Counted from the first letter of the stretch, positions 1-9,662 are shown. The stretch: 64,000 nucleotides of DNA from Rhizobium sp. R711 (GCF_002211365.1 NZ_LOKZ01000001.1:1090362-1154361); one strand, 5' to 3'. The notes: generated by a model from the letters alone, not told the origin. Made by a program: numbers and translations.

Positions 1-170
1 TCGGCTTCGACAGTACCGAGGACCTGCTCAGCCTTGGCGACGACGACGGCAACTTCAACCGTCGCGTCAAGGAAGGCCCGGAACGCAAATTGGCGCGGAT
101 GGTCGAGATCAACGAGGAGCGCGCCGCGAAAATCCTCAGAAAATGGGCTGTCGACAACGCAGCCGCATAA
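1..170 (+). CDS. fliF: Flagellar MS-ring protein FliF, C-terminal end (partial)
   Basis: Only the last 55 codons are present; the reading frame enters at base 3. The visible tail has an acidic stretch (residues DDDG) followed by an amphipathic helix containing RKLARMVEINEERAAKILRK. This is the conserved cytoplasmic tail of FliF that docks into the N-terminal domain of FliG, joining the membrane MS ring to the C-ring rotor. A strong terminator starts 4 bases behind the stop codon, so fliF closes the operon that enters from the left. The family call is based on this tail and on visN/visR following it, as in other rhizobia. Confidence 0.9.
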   Translation, partial: GFDSTEDLLSLGDDDGNFNRRVKEGPERKLARMVEINEERAAKILRKWAVDNAAA

Positions 171-173
171 AAC

Positions 174-199
174 AAGGCCGGGCAACCGGCCTTTTTCTT
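174..199 (+). terminator. Intrinsic terminator behind fliF
   Basis: An 8-bp perfect stem, AAGGCCGG and CCGGCCTT, with a GCAA loop is followed by a T-rich run (TTTTTCTTT). It separates the fliF transcript from visN. Confidence 0.85.
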
Positions 200-546
200 T
201 GCCCGCACGCTGCACGGCGATCCAGCCATATTTTGCCATCGCTCTAATGCGGACGTGAAGATTTCTGAGGATAGACCTTGACAGAGGGCTGATATAGCCA
301 CGCGTTCTACGCGAATCGTATTGTCAGATTTCCCCGAATCACTTTAATTTAAGAATTCCTTAACAAGCGGAATTTGTGCACGAATCAGGGCACGAAATGC
401 AGAAAATGTAAATCCCAAGAACTCGGAGATGGTGAATTGTGCCACCTATCGTAATCTTGGGTGATTCGCGGAGAGGTCGTAATTTGTTCAGGAGCATGCG
501 GATCAAGCTTCTGTCGTAGGTGGTTTACAGCCGCGGGGTTTTGCCA
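200..546. other. Intergenic region in front of visN
   Basis: About 350 bases without a convincing gene. The part from about 250 to 460 is clearly richer in A and T than its surroundings and should hold the visN promoter. A TTGACA hexamer at 278-283 has no good -10 partner at the right distance, so I do not call a promoter. Confidence 0.5.
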
Positions 547-1293
547 ATGGACATGCATATATTGCAGGCTCTCAAGAGCGACACGCACAAGGCAAACTTC
601 GTTGGCATCGCGGCGACAAACCTCTCTTCACGCGACGAACTGATCGCACAACTCTGCGAGATCTCGAGCACGGGACGGTTGCAACCCGGCCTGCGCGCAT
701 TGACGGATTATGTAGGCGCGTCGCACTATCTCTTGGCGCGCGCGGACCTGGTGCAGGAGGCGGGCCTCGATTTCGTCGTCTCCTCGGACTGGCCGTTCGA
801 CCTCGTCACCAATCTGGCGCACACCTTCGTCGGCGGCTTCGCCCGGGCGACGGAGCTCGAAAAGTGCATGCAGCTCTTCCAGCCGCATTTTGCGCTCCTG
901 CCGGATACGGCGGACGCCCCCGACGGGGCCAGCCGCCAATACTGTTCGCTGATGTTCAACATCGGCCGCTCGCGCCTTGTGCTGATGTTCCTGTTTGATG
1001 ATGGGTTCATCCTGTCGCAGGAGCGGTTGCGTGACGTCGGGCTCCTGACGGCCTATTTCGCCAGCTTCCTGCAATGCGGCGCTTCGAAGGCTGACCGGGA
1101 TTTTGAATTGACCGATCGGGAACTGGAGTGCCTTTTCTGGATCGCCGAGGGCAAGACGAGCGACGAGATTGCAATGATCCTCGGCATCTCCCGTAACACC
1201 ATCAACAACTACATCACCAGTGTCATGCGAAAGACGGCTACGAAGACTCGTTCCGAAGCCATCGCATTCGCGGTGAGGAACAATCTCGTCTAG
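547..1293 (+). CDS. visN: VisN, LuxR-family master regulator of motility
   Basis: A 248-residue LuxR-type regulator. The C-terminal 60 residues form the DNA-binding domain: an LTDRELECL-type start and a recognition helix around SRNTINNYI. The N-terminal 170 residues correspond to the ligand-binding domain of LuxR proteins. In Sinorhizobium VisN acts with VisR as a heterodimer at the top of the flagellar cascade and turns on rem. I chose the ATG at 547, with GGGG at 535-538 as ribosome site and a length like the family; an in-frame GTG at 520 would add 9 residues. visR follows after 12 bases, so the two are co-transcribed. Confidence 0.9.
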   Translation: MDMHILQALKSDTHKANFVGIAATNLSSRDELIAQLCEISSTGRLQPGLRALTDYVGASHYLLARADLVQEAGLDFVVSSDWPFDLVTNLAHTFVGGFARATELEKCMQLFQPHFALLPDTADAPDGASRQYCSLMFNIGRSRLVLMFLFDDGFILSQERLRDVGLLTAYFASFLQCGASKADRDFELTDRELECLFWIAEGKTSDEIAMILGISRNTINNYITSVMRKTATKTRSEAIAFAVRNNLV

Positions 1294-1305
1294 GGGGACG
1301 GCGTT

Positions 1306-2052
1306 ATGGGGCAGCCATCCGGTCGGTCGATGGGAACTTCGGAAATGATGCGCAGTGCGCGGGTCAACAAGGTGGCGAGCCGGTCTGACCTGTTCCCGCG
1401 CCTGATCGGTATGCAGAAACTCGCCGATGCCCAGAATTTCGCGGTCTATCGTATCAGCGCCGCTGGCGTCCCGGCAAAGCAGCGCCTAGTCTGCGAACTG
1501 GAAAATTGGGGTTCCGTCAACAGCGGCTTCAGCCGGGCGTTCATCGACGCCCACGGGGAGATGCTGCTCGATCACATCGAGAAGTCGCTTCTTCCTGTTG
1601 TATGGGCCGGAGGGCTCGATCGCGCCGCTCCCCAGCCTGCCAGTATCGCTCCTTTCATGAAGCGCCTGACGGACGGCTTGGTTCCGTTTTCCGGCATCGC
1701 GTTTCCGGTGCGCCTCGGTGCCGTTGGCAACGGCTTTGTTGTCTTTACCGGCGACGATCTCGAGCCGGCGAGCAATATGATCGTCGAACTGCACGCGAGA
1801 TCGTGCCAGATCATGATCGACCTGCTGTCGCTCGACGAGCGCCGCGTAGCGGCTGCCGAAGCTCTCAGCGAACGCGAAATTGCCTGCCTGCAGCTTGCCG
1901 GAGACGGTCGCATCAGCGAAGAGATCGCAGAGAAGCTCGGGCTCTCCGTGCATACCGTCAACGCCTATCTCGGCTCGGCAACGATCAAGCTGGATTCGGT
2001 CAACCGAATCCAGGCGATCGCAAAAGCCATCCGCCTTGGATATATCAGCTGA
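1306..2052 (+). CDS. visR: VisR, LuxR-family master regulator of motility
   Basis: A 248-residue partner of VisN with the same layout: a variable N-terminal domain and a LuxR HTH at about residues 185-245 (SEREIACLQL, then a recognition helix around SVHTVNAYL). The ribosome site is AGGGGGA just before the ATG. VisN and VisR together activate the class IB regulator gene rem, which lies at 28888 here. The stop is close to the stop of the convergent small gene at 2071, and no clear terminator lies between them. Confidence 0.9.
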   Translation: MGQPSGRSMGTSEMMRSARVNKVASRSDLFPRLIGMQKLADAQNFAVYRISAAGVPAKQRLVCELENWGSVNSGFSRAFIDAHGEMLLDHIEKSLLPVVWAGGLDRAAPQPASIAPFMKRLTDGLVPFSGIAFPVRLGAVGNGFVVFTGDDLEPASNMIVELHARSCQIMIDLLSLDERRVAAAEALSEREIACLQLAGDGRISEEIAEKLGLSVHTVNAYLGSATIKLDSVNRIQAIAKAIRLGYIS

Positions 2053-2070
2053 TGTGAAGGCGCGGGCGGT

Positions 2071-2511
2071 TTAGCTCGCCAGAGCCTGCAAAGGTTCTAC
2101 GTTGAAGCGTGCGTCGCGCAGGCTTTGCTGTAGGAAAGCGGTGTTTTCGTCGGGATCCGCCGAGGGATTCTGGAACGCGATGTGGTTGATCTCGATGCCG
2201 GCGTGCGCCTCGGCAAGCGTCAGCTGCGCATAGATCGTAATGCCGCGCGGTTTGACCTCGAGGTCGATCACCACTTCGGGCTTGCCGCCCCACTCCAGCG
2301 TGTAGCTGCCGCCATGGCCGAAGTTGACCGTGCCGGGGTGGAAGAAAAGCTCGGCGGCCGACGATACCAGATCGGAAAGATTGCCGTAGTACTCGAAGCG
2401 CAGAAGAGAGATGAGGTCCGAAGCGTCCAGAAGCCGCAATTCCGTGGCAACGGGGCTGATTGCTTCAGCAAGGATTTTTTCACGCTGGGCAGAGTAGGGG
2501 CATTTTTTCAT
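2071..2511 (-). CDS. Conserved flagellar-cluster protein of unknown function
   Basis: A 146-residue soluble protein with no signal peptide or membrane segment. It starts 4 bases behind the stop of flhB on the same strand, so it is almost certainly co-transcribed with it. The C-terminal half alternates short strands (GSYTLEWGGKPEVVIDLEVK, ITIYAQLTL), suggesting a beta-rich domain; the N-terminal 50 residues look helical. I recall a hypothetical gene in this place in Sinorhizobium, between visR and flhB. I cannot assign a function; its position suggests a role in flagellar assembly or regulation. Confidence 0.75.
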   Translation of the reverse strand: MKKCPYSAQREKILAEAISPVATELRLLDASDLISLLRFEYYGNLSDLVSSAAELFFHPGTVNFGHGGSYTLEWGGKPEVVIDLEVKPRGITIYAQLTLAEAHAGIEINHIAFQNPSADPDENTAFLQQSLRDARFNVEPLQALAS

Positions 2512-2515
2512 TCGG

Positions 2516-3595
2516 CTATCTTACCCGTTTGTTCTTGGCTTGCGTCGCGTAAACCCGATGAATGAGTTCCGCGACTGCCTTATAGAATACAGACGGTATG
2601 ACACTATCGACCGAGACTTGCGCAAACATGGAGCGCGCGAGAGGCGGGTCTTCGAAAACGGGTATTCCATTCTTTTCCGCGATCTCTCTGATTTTCAACG
2701 CAATTAGGTCCTGGCCCTTGGCGACGACGACAGGCGCGTCATTTTCCTCGCGCACATAGCGCAGCGCGACGGCAAAGTGCGTCGGGTTGGCGATGACAAG
2801 CGTCGCGCGATCGACGTTGGCAATCATGCGGCGGCGAGCGCGGTCGCGCATCAGCGAGCGCTGGCGGTTTTTAACGAAGGGGTCACCCTGCGACTGCTTG
2901 TTTTCTTCCTTGATCTCGTGCCGCGTCATCTTCAGCTCGGTGAACCAGTGATAACGCGTCCAGAAGAAGTCGGCGATGGCCACGACGGCGGTAGCGATCA
3001 GGACGACGATGGTGATCTTCTGCATCGACGTCATCATGCGCGCGAAGATCGTCTGCGGATCGGAGAACATCGCGTCGATCGCGTTGAAGTATTCGCTTTT
3101 CAGCACAAAGAACATGACGACGCCAACGATCACGATCTTCGTCAGCGATTTGCCGAACTCGATGAGCCCAGGCAGGCTGAACAGCCGCGACCATCCCTTG
3201 GCGATTGAAATGCGCGAAAACTGCGGCCGTATGCGCTCGAGTACCGGCGTTGGCAGGTTCTGCGAGATGGACGCGGCGACCCCAAACACCATGAACAGGA
3301 TGAAGGCCGGCGCGAGCAATGCCGCCGAAACCCAGCCCAAATGAACGAACAGGGAGAGGACGTCCGGCCCCGTCTCAATCTTCCATTGGTCGGGCTGCTC
3401 GAAAATGTCCTTCAGCGCCCCGCCGACTTTGCTGAGCCCGCTCGGCAGGAAGAAGATGATGTAGACGAAGGTGGCAAGAACAGTCGCAAAGAGCGGCACT
3501 TCGCGCGAAAACGGCACGTTGCCTTTCTCGGCAGCGTCGCTTTTCTTTTTCGCTGTCGGGTCTTCTGTTTTGCTGTCCTTGTCGTCGTCGGCCAA
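2516..3595 (-). CDS. flhB: FlhB, flagellar export gate switch protein
   Basis: A 359-residue inner-membrane component of the flagellar type III export gate. A charged N-terminus is followed by four hydrophobic segments (about 34-52, 85-108, 150-167, 193-213) and a cytoplasmic domain with the self-cleavage motif NPTH at residues 270-273. Cleavage there switches export from rod/hook to filament substrates. The start is TTG, supported by GGAGGG eight bases upstream; the N-terminus [18 protein letters not shown] is typical of the family. A terminator hairpin for the upstream fliG operon lies directly before its ribosome site. Confidence 0.95.
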   Translation of the reverse strand: MADDDKDSKTEDPTAKKKSDAAEKGNVPFSREVPLFATVLATFVYIIFFLPSGLSKVGGALKDIFEQPDQWKIETGPDVLSLFVHLGWVSAALLAPAFILFMVFGVAASISQNLPTPVLERIRPQFSRISIAKGWSRLFSLPGLIEFGKSLTKIVIVGVVMFFVLKSEYFNAIDAMFSDPQTIFARMMTSMQKITIVVLIATAVVAIADFFWTRYHWFTELKMTRHEIKEENKQSQGDPFVKNRQRSLMRDRARRRMIANVDRATLVIANPTHFAVALRYVREENDAPVVVAKGQDLIALKIREIAEKNGIPVFEDPPLARSMFAQVSVDSVIPSVFYKAVAELIHRVYATQAKNKRVR

Positions 3596-3611
3596 GGCCG
3601 AGGCCCTCCAT

Positions 3612-3646
3612 CAAAAGAAACGGCCGCGCCAGGGCGCGGCCTTTCC
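3612..3646 (-). terminator. Terminator between fliG and flhB (minus strand)
   Basis: Read on the minus strand, a GC-rich stem (GGCCGCGCC / GGCGCGGCC) flanked by A-rich and T-rich arms is followed by TTTCTTTT. It ends the motA-fliM-fliN-fliG transcript, only a few bases upstream of the flhB ribosome site (3604-3609). Confidence 0.75.
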
Positions 3647-3722
3647 TGAAGGGTATCTCCCTTTTACCGCCGCGATCAACCGCGGCAGCGGGGAGGGGAC
3701 GCTTCGTGCACAACAACCGTGG

Positions 3723-4763
3723 TTAAGCCGCTGCAGAGCCTTCGCCCTCGGTCTCCTTGAGCTGGATTTGCCCGGAGTTTGCCAAGCGGATCGCTTCCTG
3801 GGCGATGGCGCGGCGTGCGATAGCAATCTCGCGCGGATTGATGCCGACGGTTCCGCTCTGCAGATCCGATTCGATCATGCGGCGCTGGCGCGGGCTGATC
3901 GATGCCAGGACTGCCTCGCGCATATCGGCGGACGACCCGCGCAATGCCATGGTCAGGATGTCGGCCGAGATGTCGTTGAGCAGCATCACGCGGCTGCGCT
4001 GCGGCATGAGCATGAGGTCGTCGAAGAGGAAGATCTTCGGGCGGACCTTGTTGACCGATTCGCGGCTGATCGATTCGAGCGAGGTGAGCAGGGTATCGAC
4101 CTGCGGCTTGTCCATCTCGTTCATCAGCTCGGCAACCTTCGTCGAGCCGATCGAATTCTTCTCGGCCTCGATCTCCGCCAACAGGCTCATCACCTGTTTC
4201 TCGATGATCTGTGCGGCCTTGGGGCTGACGGATTTGAGGTTGACGGTACGGTTCATGATGTCCGCGCGGCGGCCGTCCGGAATCTGCATCAGGACCTTGG
4301 CGCCGAACGAAGAGGGCATCATGGAAAGAATATAGGCAACCGTCTGCGGATGCTCGCGCAGGAGGAACTTGCCGATGAAGGCCGGGTCGCCCTCGCCGAG
4401 ACGGTCCCATATCGACGTTTCGTACGCCTGGAAGGTGGTACGACGGCCGAGAAGGCTATCGACTTCGTCGGGCGTCAGGCCTTCTTCAAGGATGCTCTCG
4501 ATCGCCCTGGCGTTGTCCATAAGACCGGCGCCTTCGGTGAACAGATCCTCAAATTCAGCGACAAGCCCGAGCAGCTCATCCGGCGGGATGGCGCGCAGTG
4601 TCTGCGCCGAGCCGATGATTGTCTGCAGCTCGGCCTGCGTGAAATACTTCAGCAGCCTGCCGGCGACCCCTTTCCCCATAGCGAGGAGAACAGCCGCCGC
4701 CTTTTCAGCCTGGGTCAACGGTTTCTCGGCTAGAGCGCCGCCGAAATCGTCAAAGTCCATCAT
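3723..4763 (-). CDS. fliG: FliG, rotor/switch protein
   Basis: A 346-residue C-ring protein that contacts FliF through its N-terminal domain and the MotA stator through its C-terminal domain, and so generates torque. The N-terminal part shows AEKAAAVLLAMGKGVAGRLL, the usual opening of the family; the middle has the conserved EHPQTVAYILS stretch; the C-terminal domain ends in the charged helix around SPRQRRMIESDL. It is the last gene of a minus-strand group that starts with motA. An extra in-frame ATG directly behind the start makes the first residue uncertain by one. Confidence 0.95.
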   Translation of the reverse strand: MMDFDDFGGALAEKPLTQAEKAAAVLLAMGKGVAGRLLKYFTQAELQTIIGSAQTLRAIPPDELLGLVAEFEDLFTEGAGLMDNARAIESILEEGLTPDEVDSLLGRRTTFQAYETSIWDRLGEGDPAFIGKFLLREHPQTVAYILSMMPSSFGAKVLMQIPDGRRADIMNRTVNLKSVSPKAAQIIEKQVMSLLAEIEAEKNSIGSTKVAELMNEMDKPQVDTLLTSLESISRESVNKVRPKIFLFDDLMLMPQRSRVMLLNDISADILTMALRGSSADMREAVLASISPRQRRMIESDLQSGTVGINPREIAIARRAIAQEAIRLANSGQIQLKETEGEGSAAA

Positions 4764-4792
4764 GGTCTAACCTCTCCGTCCCTGCACCGGGA

Positions 4793-5377
4793 TCAGGCTT
4801 TTTTCGTACTCAAAACTTCTATCAGTTTGACGCCGAAACGCGTGTCGTCGTTTTCCAGAACAGTGATCTCGCCGCGAGCGATCTTGCGGCCATTCACCAT
4901 GATTTCGACCGGTTCACCGATCTTCTTGTCGAGTGCGATCGTTGCGCCTTCGTTCAGGTTCATCAGCCCGGCGACCTGCATTCGGCTGCTGCCGAGCATG
5001 ATCTGAACGTCGATCGGGATGTCCATGATCAGGTCGAGGTTCGACTGCATGGCGCTGCCAAGCGGCGCCGGTTCGGAAGCGACCGCACCAAAGGAGCCGT
5101 CGCCGAAATCAGCGGAGCCGCCAAAGTCGGATGTTGCGCCGAAATCGCTGCCACCGAACCCGGAATCGCCAGCGGTATCCTCGAAATCGCCGCCAAAGGT
5201 GGACAGATCGGTGCTGCCGCTGAAGGCGTCGCTCTCCGCGGCGAAATCGGGCAGGCCGCCTTCCGCGTCGGTTTTCAGGACGCCGCGCAGGTCATCGATG
5301 GCCTGATCAAGCTCGGCCTCGTTGCCCGGGAGCTCCAATGAAAGGTCGCTGTTCTTGGGTGTCTTCTTCGTCGCCAT
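4793..5377 (-). CDS. fliN: FliN, C-ring switch protein
   Basis: A 194-residue protein. The C-terminal 85 residues are the SpoA/FliN domain ([20 protein letters not shown] ... [10 protein letters not shown]), which builds the base of the C ring and receives the export ATPase complex. The N-terminal half is a low-complexity extension rich in Gly, Asp, Ser and Phe, with repeated FGG/DFG units between about residues 60 and 98. Enteric FliN is shorter (about 137 residues) and lacks this stretch. The gene lies 29 bases upstream of fliG in the same operon. Confidence 0.93.
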   Translation of the reverse strand: MATKKTPKNSDLSLELPGNEAELDQAIDDLRGVLKTDAEGGLPDFAAESDAFSGSTDLSTFGGDFEDTAGDSGFGGSDFGATSDFGGSADFGDGSFGAVASEPAPLGSAMQSNLDLIMDIPIDVQIMLGSSRMQVAGLMNLNEGATIALDKKIGEPVEIMVNGRKIARGEITVLENDDTRFGVKLIEVLSTKKA

Positions 5378-5442
5378 GAAATCACTATTCCAGTTGAAAC
5401 TTGCCTCAAGCTGCCGTGCGGCCAGCCCGGTTGGAAAATGGG

Positions 5443-6381
5443 CTAATTCATCAAGTGGCGGATGAGTTCGTCATCCGAGTTAATCGTATCCTTCACCCGG
5501 ACGGTATAATTCTCGCCCGAACGTCCAAACTCGCAGACGTACAATTCCTTGCTGTTGGCGCTGACTTCGACGCGGACATCGCCGCGATCGTAGAAGGGAA
5601 TGACATCGCCAGCTGCAAGCTTCGAAATGGTCCTGAGCGTCAGGTCCTGCAGACGGATCTTGGCGTTGAGCGTTACCTGCGAGCGGCGCACCTGCTCGCT
5701 GAGCTGATCCGTCCATTCGGACGATTTGGCCGACTGCCCCTTGGCCTTCGGAGCTGCCACCGTCGTCTTCAGCAGGGCAACCTGTGGAACGATCAGCGAG
5801 AAGTCCGAGGTAATGCCGGAAAGCGTGATCGACATGTTGATTGCGGCCGCAAACTCGTCAGGCTTGTCTTCGGCGGGCTTGACGCGCGTTTCGAACGCAT
5901 AGGGAAACTCCATGGTCGGCTCGAAGCCGCCAGGCGCGTCCACTGCGGAGCGAAGGACGTTGGCGATCTTCTCGAAGACCATGACCGCAAGCTCGAGCTC
6001 GATCACGGAGAGCAGGCGGTCCGCCGGCTGCTCGACGGTGTCGGCGGCCGCCCCCAGCAAATGCTCCATCAGCGTGATGATGAAGCTGTTACCGCAGGCC
6101 AGCGTAATGTTCTGCGACCAATTGCGGAGCGTCGCGTCGACAAGTGTCGTGTTGCCACCGAGATCGGCAACAAGGTCGTTCTTGTGCCCGCTGTCGCAAC
6201 CGAGGTAGGCCACCTCGACGTCGAGGTTTGTCTCGCTCTTGATGATGTCTGGCAGGAAGACCGTATAGACGTCGCCGAATTCACTGCAGATCTTCGCAAC
6301 AGTTGCCTTGTCGCCGAGCCTTCCGGTCAGCTTGGCAAGAAGTGCTTCGTCCATGAGGGGTTTCTTGAGGGTAGCGTTCAT
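5443..6381 (-). CDS. fliM: FliM, C-ring switch protein
   Basis: A 312-residue C-ring protein that binds phosphorylated CheY and sets rotor behaviour. The C-terminal part carries a FliN-like SpoA domain ([20 protein letters not shown] ... [20 protein letters not shown]). The central domain is diverged from the enteric protein, as in other rhizobia, so the call leans on the SpoA domain and on the order motA-fliM-fliN-fliG. It starts 6 bases behind the motA stop. Confidence 0.88.
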   Translation of the reverse strand: MNATLKKPLMDEALLAKLTGRLGDKATVAKICSEFGDVYTVFLPDIIKSETNLDVEVAYLGCDSGHKNDLVADLGGNTTLVDATLRNWSQNITLACGNSFIITLMEHLLGAAADTVEQPADRLLSVIELELAVMVFEKIANVLRSAVDAPGGFEPTMEFPYAFETRVKPAEDKPDEFAAAINMSITLSGITSDFSLIVPQVALLKTTVAAPKAKGQSAKSSEWTDQLSEQVRRSQVTLNAKIRLQDLTLRTISKLAAGDVIPFYDRGDVRVEVSANSKELYVCEFGRSGENYTVRVKDTINSDDELIRHLMN

Positions 6382-6387
6382 GACCGT

Positions 6388-7260
6388 TTACGCCGCCTTG
6401 CTCTCGCCGCCGGGGTTCATCATTTCCTGCTCGACGGCGTCGATCGAAGGACGTTCGTAAGCAGAGATCGTCTTGCGGCCGTATTCAAGCGCGACTTGCG
6501 GCACGGAGCCGTTCATGTAGGCAAGCAGCGTCTGTTTGACGATGACATACAGGCGATGCTGCTTGTTGCGGACGATCTTGATCTGGGAAACGATTGGCTG
6601 GCACACGCAATAAGACAGGAGAATGCCGAGGAAGGTGCCAACGAGTGCCGACCCGATCAAGTGACCGAGCACTTCGGGCGAATCATTGATGTGTGCCATG
6701 GCCTTGATGACACCGAGAACGGCGGCGACGATACCGATCGCCGGGAAGGCGTCGCCCATGATCTGAATGGCGTAGTATGGCTTCATCTTGTCGTGAAGGA
6801 TCGTGTTGATCTCTTCATCCATCAGCGCTTCGATTTCATGCGAACGGGCATTACCGATGATGATCAGACGGACGTAGTCGCAGATGAATGCCGTCAGTTC
6901 CTTGTTCTTGAGGATCGTCGGAGCGGACTGGAAGATCGAGGACTCGGCCGGATTGTCGATATGGGCCTCGATCTCGTTGCGTGACTTCGTACGCAGGTCG
7001 CGCATCAGGGAATAGAGGACACCGAGCGTATCGAGGTAATTCCGTTCCTTCGGGACCGTGTGCTTGAACGCTTCACCGAGCGCCTTGCCGGAATCCTTTA
7101 CGACCTTCATCGGGTTGCCCATCACGAAGCTGCCAAGGCCGGCGCCGCCGATGATGACGAGTTCGAAAGGTTGCCAGAGGGCGTCGATATGGCCGCCCAT
7201 CGCCATGAAACTGCCGATGATGCAGCCGACCGTAATCACAAATCCGATAATGATATTCAT
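6388..7260 (-). CDS. motA: MotA, proton-channel stator protein
   Basis: A 290-residue inner-membrane stator subunit that forms the proton channel with MotB. Hydrophobic segments lie at the N-terminus ([20 protein letters not shown] and [17 protein letters not shown]) and at about residues 170-225, separated by a large cytoplasmic loop. I chose the ATG at 7260 because the protein then opens with the family's MNIIIGF; a longer frame up to 7407 adds 49 unrelated residues. This is the first gene of the minus-strand group motA-fliM-fliN-fliG and is divergent from flgF. Confidence 0.93.
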   Translation of the reverse strand: MNIIIGFVITVGCIIGSFMAMGGHIDALWQPFELVIIGGAGLGSFVMGNPMKVVKDSGKALGEAFKHTVPKERNYLDTLGVLYSLMRDLRTKSRNEIEAHIDNPAESSIFQSAPTILKNKELTAFICDYVRLIIIGNARSHEIEALMDEEINTILHDKMKPYYAIQIMGDAFPAIGIVAAVLGVIKAMAHINDSPEVLGHLIGSALVGTFLGILLSYCVCQPIVSQIKIVRNKQHRLYVIVKQTLLAYMNGSVPQVALEYGRKTISAYERPSIDAVEQEMMNPGGESKAA

Positions 7261-7510
7261 CGTCAGTCCAAACCTGATCGTTATTTTCAACAGAAGGGAT
7301 AGGGCTGCTGGCTTGCGTGAGGCTGATGATTGCCTCTGCAAATCAAGCTTTTCCATGCCAGCTTCGCGCAAGCATTTGCTGTCAGCTTGTTGGTGACGAA
7401 TGGGCATCCGTGCCCGTTTCTGAGATGCCGCCTCAGCGAAATCCGTGGTCGAACCGACTCAAACACCCTGGATTTCGTACCGTTCATCGCCAATGCAGGA
7501 GCCTATCGGG
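7261..7510. promoter_or_regulatory. Divergent promoter region between motA and flgF
   Basis: The 250 bases between the two divergent start codons must hold promoters for the motA operon and the flgF-fliI operon. I see no clear -35/-10 pair by eye. By comparison with Sinorhizobium these are class II genes driven by Rem, so Rem sites would be expected here (inference). Confidence 0.4.
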
Positions 7511-8245
7511 ATGCAATCCGGTCTTTATGTTTCGTTGTCGTCGCAGATCGCACTCGAACGTCGCCTCACCACCATCGCCGATAACATGGCGAACGTGAAC
7601 ACGACCGGCTTCCGCGGGACGGAAGTGAAGTTCGACGAGATGCTCGGCGAGACCGGCAACAAGATCAACGCCAAGATCGCCTATGTGTCACAGGGCAACG
7701 ACTATTTGTCCGGCGACAGCGGCGAGCTGGAGCATTCCGGAAACATGCTCGACTTCGCGATCAAGGGCGATGCCTGGTTCTCTCTGGACACACCGGCCGG
7801 CAAGGTTCTGACCAAGGATGGTCGCTTTACGATGAAGGGGAACGGCGAGCTCGTCTCCGTCCGCGGCTATTCGGTTCTCGACGCCGGTGGCTCGCCGATC
7901 ACGCTTAACACGGCCGCTGGCGAACCCAAGGTCGGCGCCGATGGATTGATCTACCAGGACGGCAAGCAGGTCGGTTCGCTGGGTCTCTTCGAGGCCGATA
8001 TCAGCAAGGGTTACCTGCGCTATGAGAACAGCGGCATCATGACGACCGAGCAGCCGCGTGCCGTCACCGACCGCTTCAATGTCGGCGTCCAGCAGGGTTA
8101 TCTGGAAAACTCCAATGTCAACGCCATGCGCGAAATCACGCAGCTGATCGAAGTCAATCGCGCCTTCGAGAGCATGACATCGCTTTCGAAGGACAGCGAG
8201 GCTTCATTCAGCGAGGCGATCAAGACGCTCGGCGGCAGCCGCTAG
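7511..8245 (+). CDS. flgF: FlgF, proximal rod protein
   Basis: A 244-residue rod protein of the FlgF/FlgG family. It opens with GLYVSLSSQIALERRLTTIA and the rod signature DNMANVNTTGFRG, and ends with the conserved tail LIEVNRAFESM. I chose the ATG at 7511 because AGGAG at 7497-7501 lies at the right distance and the length matches rhizobial FlgF; two in-frame upstream ATG/GTG codons would add up to 22 residues. fliI follows after 14 bases. Confidence 0.92.
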   Translation: MQSGLYVSLSSQIALERRLTTIADNMANVNTTGFRGTEVKFDEMLGETGNKINAKIAYVSQGNDYLSGDSGELEHSGNMLDFAIKGDAWFSLDTPAGKVLTKDGRFTMKGNGELVSVRGYSVLDAGGSPITLNTAAGEPKVGADGLIYQDGKQVGSLGLFEADISKGYLRYENSGIMTTEQPRAVTDRFNVGVQQGYLENSNVNAMREITQLIEVNRAFESMTSLSKDSEASFSEAIKTLGGSR

Positions 8246-8259
8246 CCGAGGTCTGACGC

Positions 8260-9651
8260 ATGAGCCACACGCCGCTCACCGAAGCCGATCTCTCGCCGAA
8301 GCTCGCGCATCTTGCCGGGCTCGTATCGCGCTATTCAAATCCCGAGTTCCTGGTCGCTCCCGGCGGCCACGTCCAGACAATTGCGGCCGGCCATTACACC
8401 GTGACCGGCCTGTCTCGCCACGTGCGGCTCGGCGAATTCGTGGCGCACAAGTCGTCCACCGGCATCCATCTCGGTGAGGTCGTCCGCGTCGAGCCCGAAC
8501 TGACCTATGTCTGCCCGATCGAGCCCGGCGAGCCGATCGGCATCCATGATACGGTCATCCGCAAGGGTGCCTTTCGCATTTCGCCGTCCGACAGCTGGTG
8601 CGGGCGTACGATCAACTCGCTGTGCGAGCCGATCGACGGCCTGGGTCCCATCGTCGAAGGACTCGGCCGCCGCTCCATTTCGAACACCGCTCCGCCGTCC
8701 ATGACGCGAAAGCGTGTCGAGAAGGGTTTCAAGACAGGCGTTCGCGCCATCGACATCTTCTCGCCGCTCTGCCTTGGGCAGCGCCTCGGCATCTTCGCCG
8801 GTTCGGGTGTCGGTAAATCAACGCTGCTCTCGATGCTGGCGCGCGCTGATGCCTTCGACAAGGTCGTGATTGCGCTGGTTGGCGAACGTGGTCGCGAAGT
8901 TCGCGAGTTCATCGAGGATACGCTAGGCGCCAACATGAGGAAGGCGATCGCCGTCGTCGCGACGAGTGACGAGAGCCCGATGCTGCGCAAGATGGCGCCG
9001 CTGACAGCAGTTACCATCGCCGAGCATTTCCGCGATCGGGGCGACAATGTGCTCCTGATCGTCGATAGTGTCACCCGATTTGCCCACGCCATCCGCGAGG
9101 TCGCAACCGCGTCCGGCGAACCGCCGATCGCGCGCGGCTACCCCGCTTCCGTTTTCACCGAACTGCCACGTCTGCTGGAGCGTGCGGGCCCCGGCCCGGA
9201 AGGTACGGGAACGATTACCGCGATCATTTCGATCCTGGTCGATGGCGACAACCACAATGACCCGATCGCCGATTCGACGCGCGGCATTCTCGACGGCCAC
9301 ATCGTACTGCAGCGCAGTCTGGCGGAGGAGGGGCGCTACCCACCGATCGATCCGCTTGCCTCGATCTCGCGCCTGGCGCGCAAGGCATGGACTCCAGATC
9401 AGGAGAAGCTCGTATCGCGCCTGAAGACGCTGATTCACCGTTTTGAGGAGACACGCGACCTTCGCCTGATTGGCGGTTACCGCCAGGGCGCTGACCCTGA
9501 TCTCGATATGGCGGTCAAGCAGGTACCGATTATTTACGATGTTTTGAAACAGTCGCCGGGCGATGTCGATTCGCAGGACGCCTTTGCCGATCTGGCCGGG
9601 GCGCTGAAGGCGGCGGCCGGCATCGGTGGCCAGCCGAATATCCGCAGGTAG
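8260..9651 (+). CDS. fliI: FliI, flagellar export ATPase
   Basis: A 463-residue ATPase related to F1-beta that energises flagellar type III export at the base of the C ring. The Walker A motif is AGSGVGKST (about residues 185-193), Walker B is VLLIVDSVTRFAH, and the long conserved stretch PRLLERAGPGPEGTGTITA follows. The gene lies between flgF and a small membrane-protein gene, and the three are closely spaced. Its usual regulator FliH is not next to it; a FliH-like gene lies at 23408. Confidence 0.96.
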   Translation: MSHTPLTEADLSPKLAHLAGLVSRYSNPEFLVAPGGHVQTIAAGHYTVTGLSRHVRLGEFVAHKSSTGIHLGEVVRVEPELTYVCPIEPGEPIGIHDTVIRKGAFRISPSDSWCGRTINSLCEPIDGLGPIVEGLGRRSISNTAPPSMTRKRVEKGFKTGVRAIDIFSPLCLGQRLGIFAGSGVGKSTLLSMLARADAFDKVVIALVGERGREVREFIEDTLGANMRKAIAVVATSDESPMLRKMAPLTAVTIAEHFRDRGDNVLLIVDSVTRFAHAIREVATASGEPPIARGYPASVFTELPRLLERAGPGPEGTGTITAIISILVDGDNHNDPIADSTRGILDGHIVLQRSLAEEGRYPPIDPLASISRLARKAWTPDQEKLVSRLKTLIHRFEETRDLRLIGGYRQGADPDLDMAVKQVPIIYDVLKQSPGDVDSQDAFADLAGALKAAAGIGGQPNIRR

Positions 9652-9662
9652 AGGGGCGCGAC

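Noticed and set aside
278..306. TTGACA box upstream of visN as a sigma-70 promoter
   Set aside because: No TATAAT-like hexamer lies 16-18 bases downstream; the only A+T-rich hexamer (GATATA) is too close.
5401..6984. A 527-codon plus-strand frame opposite fliM and motA
   Set aside because: It is an antisense shadow in high-GC DNA; the minus strand encodes recognised switch and stator proteins.
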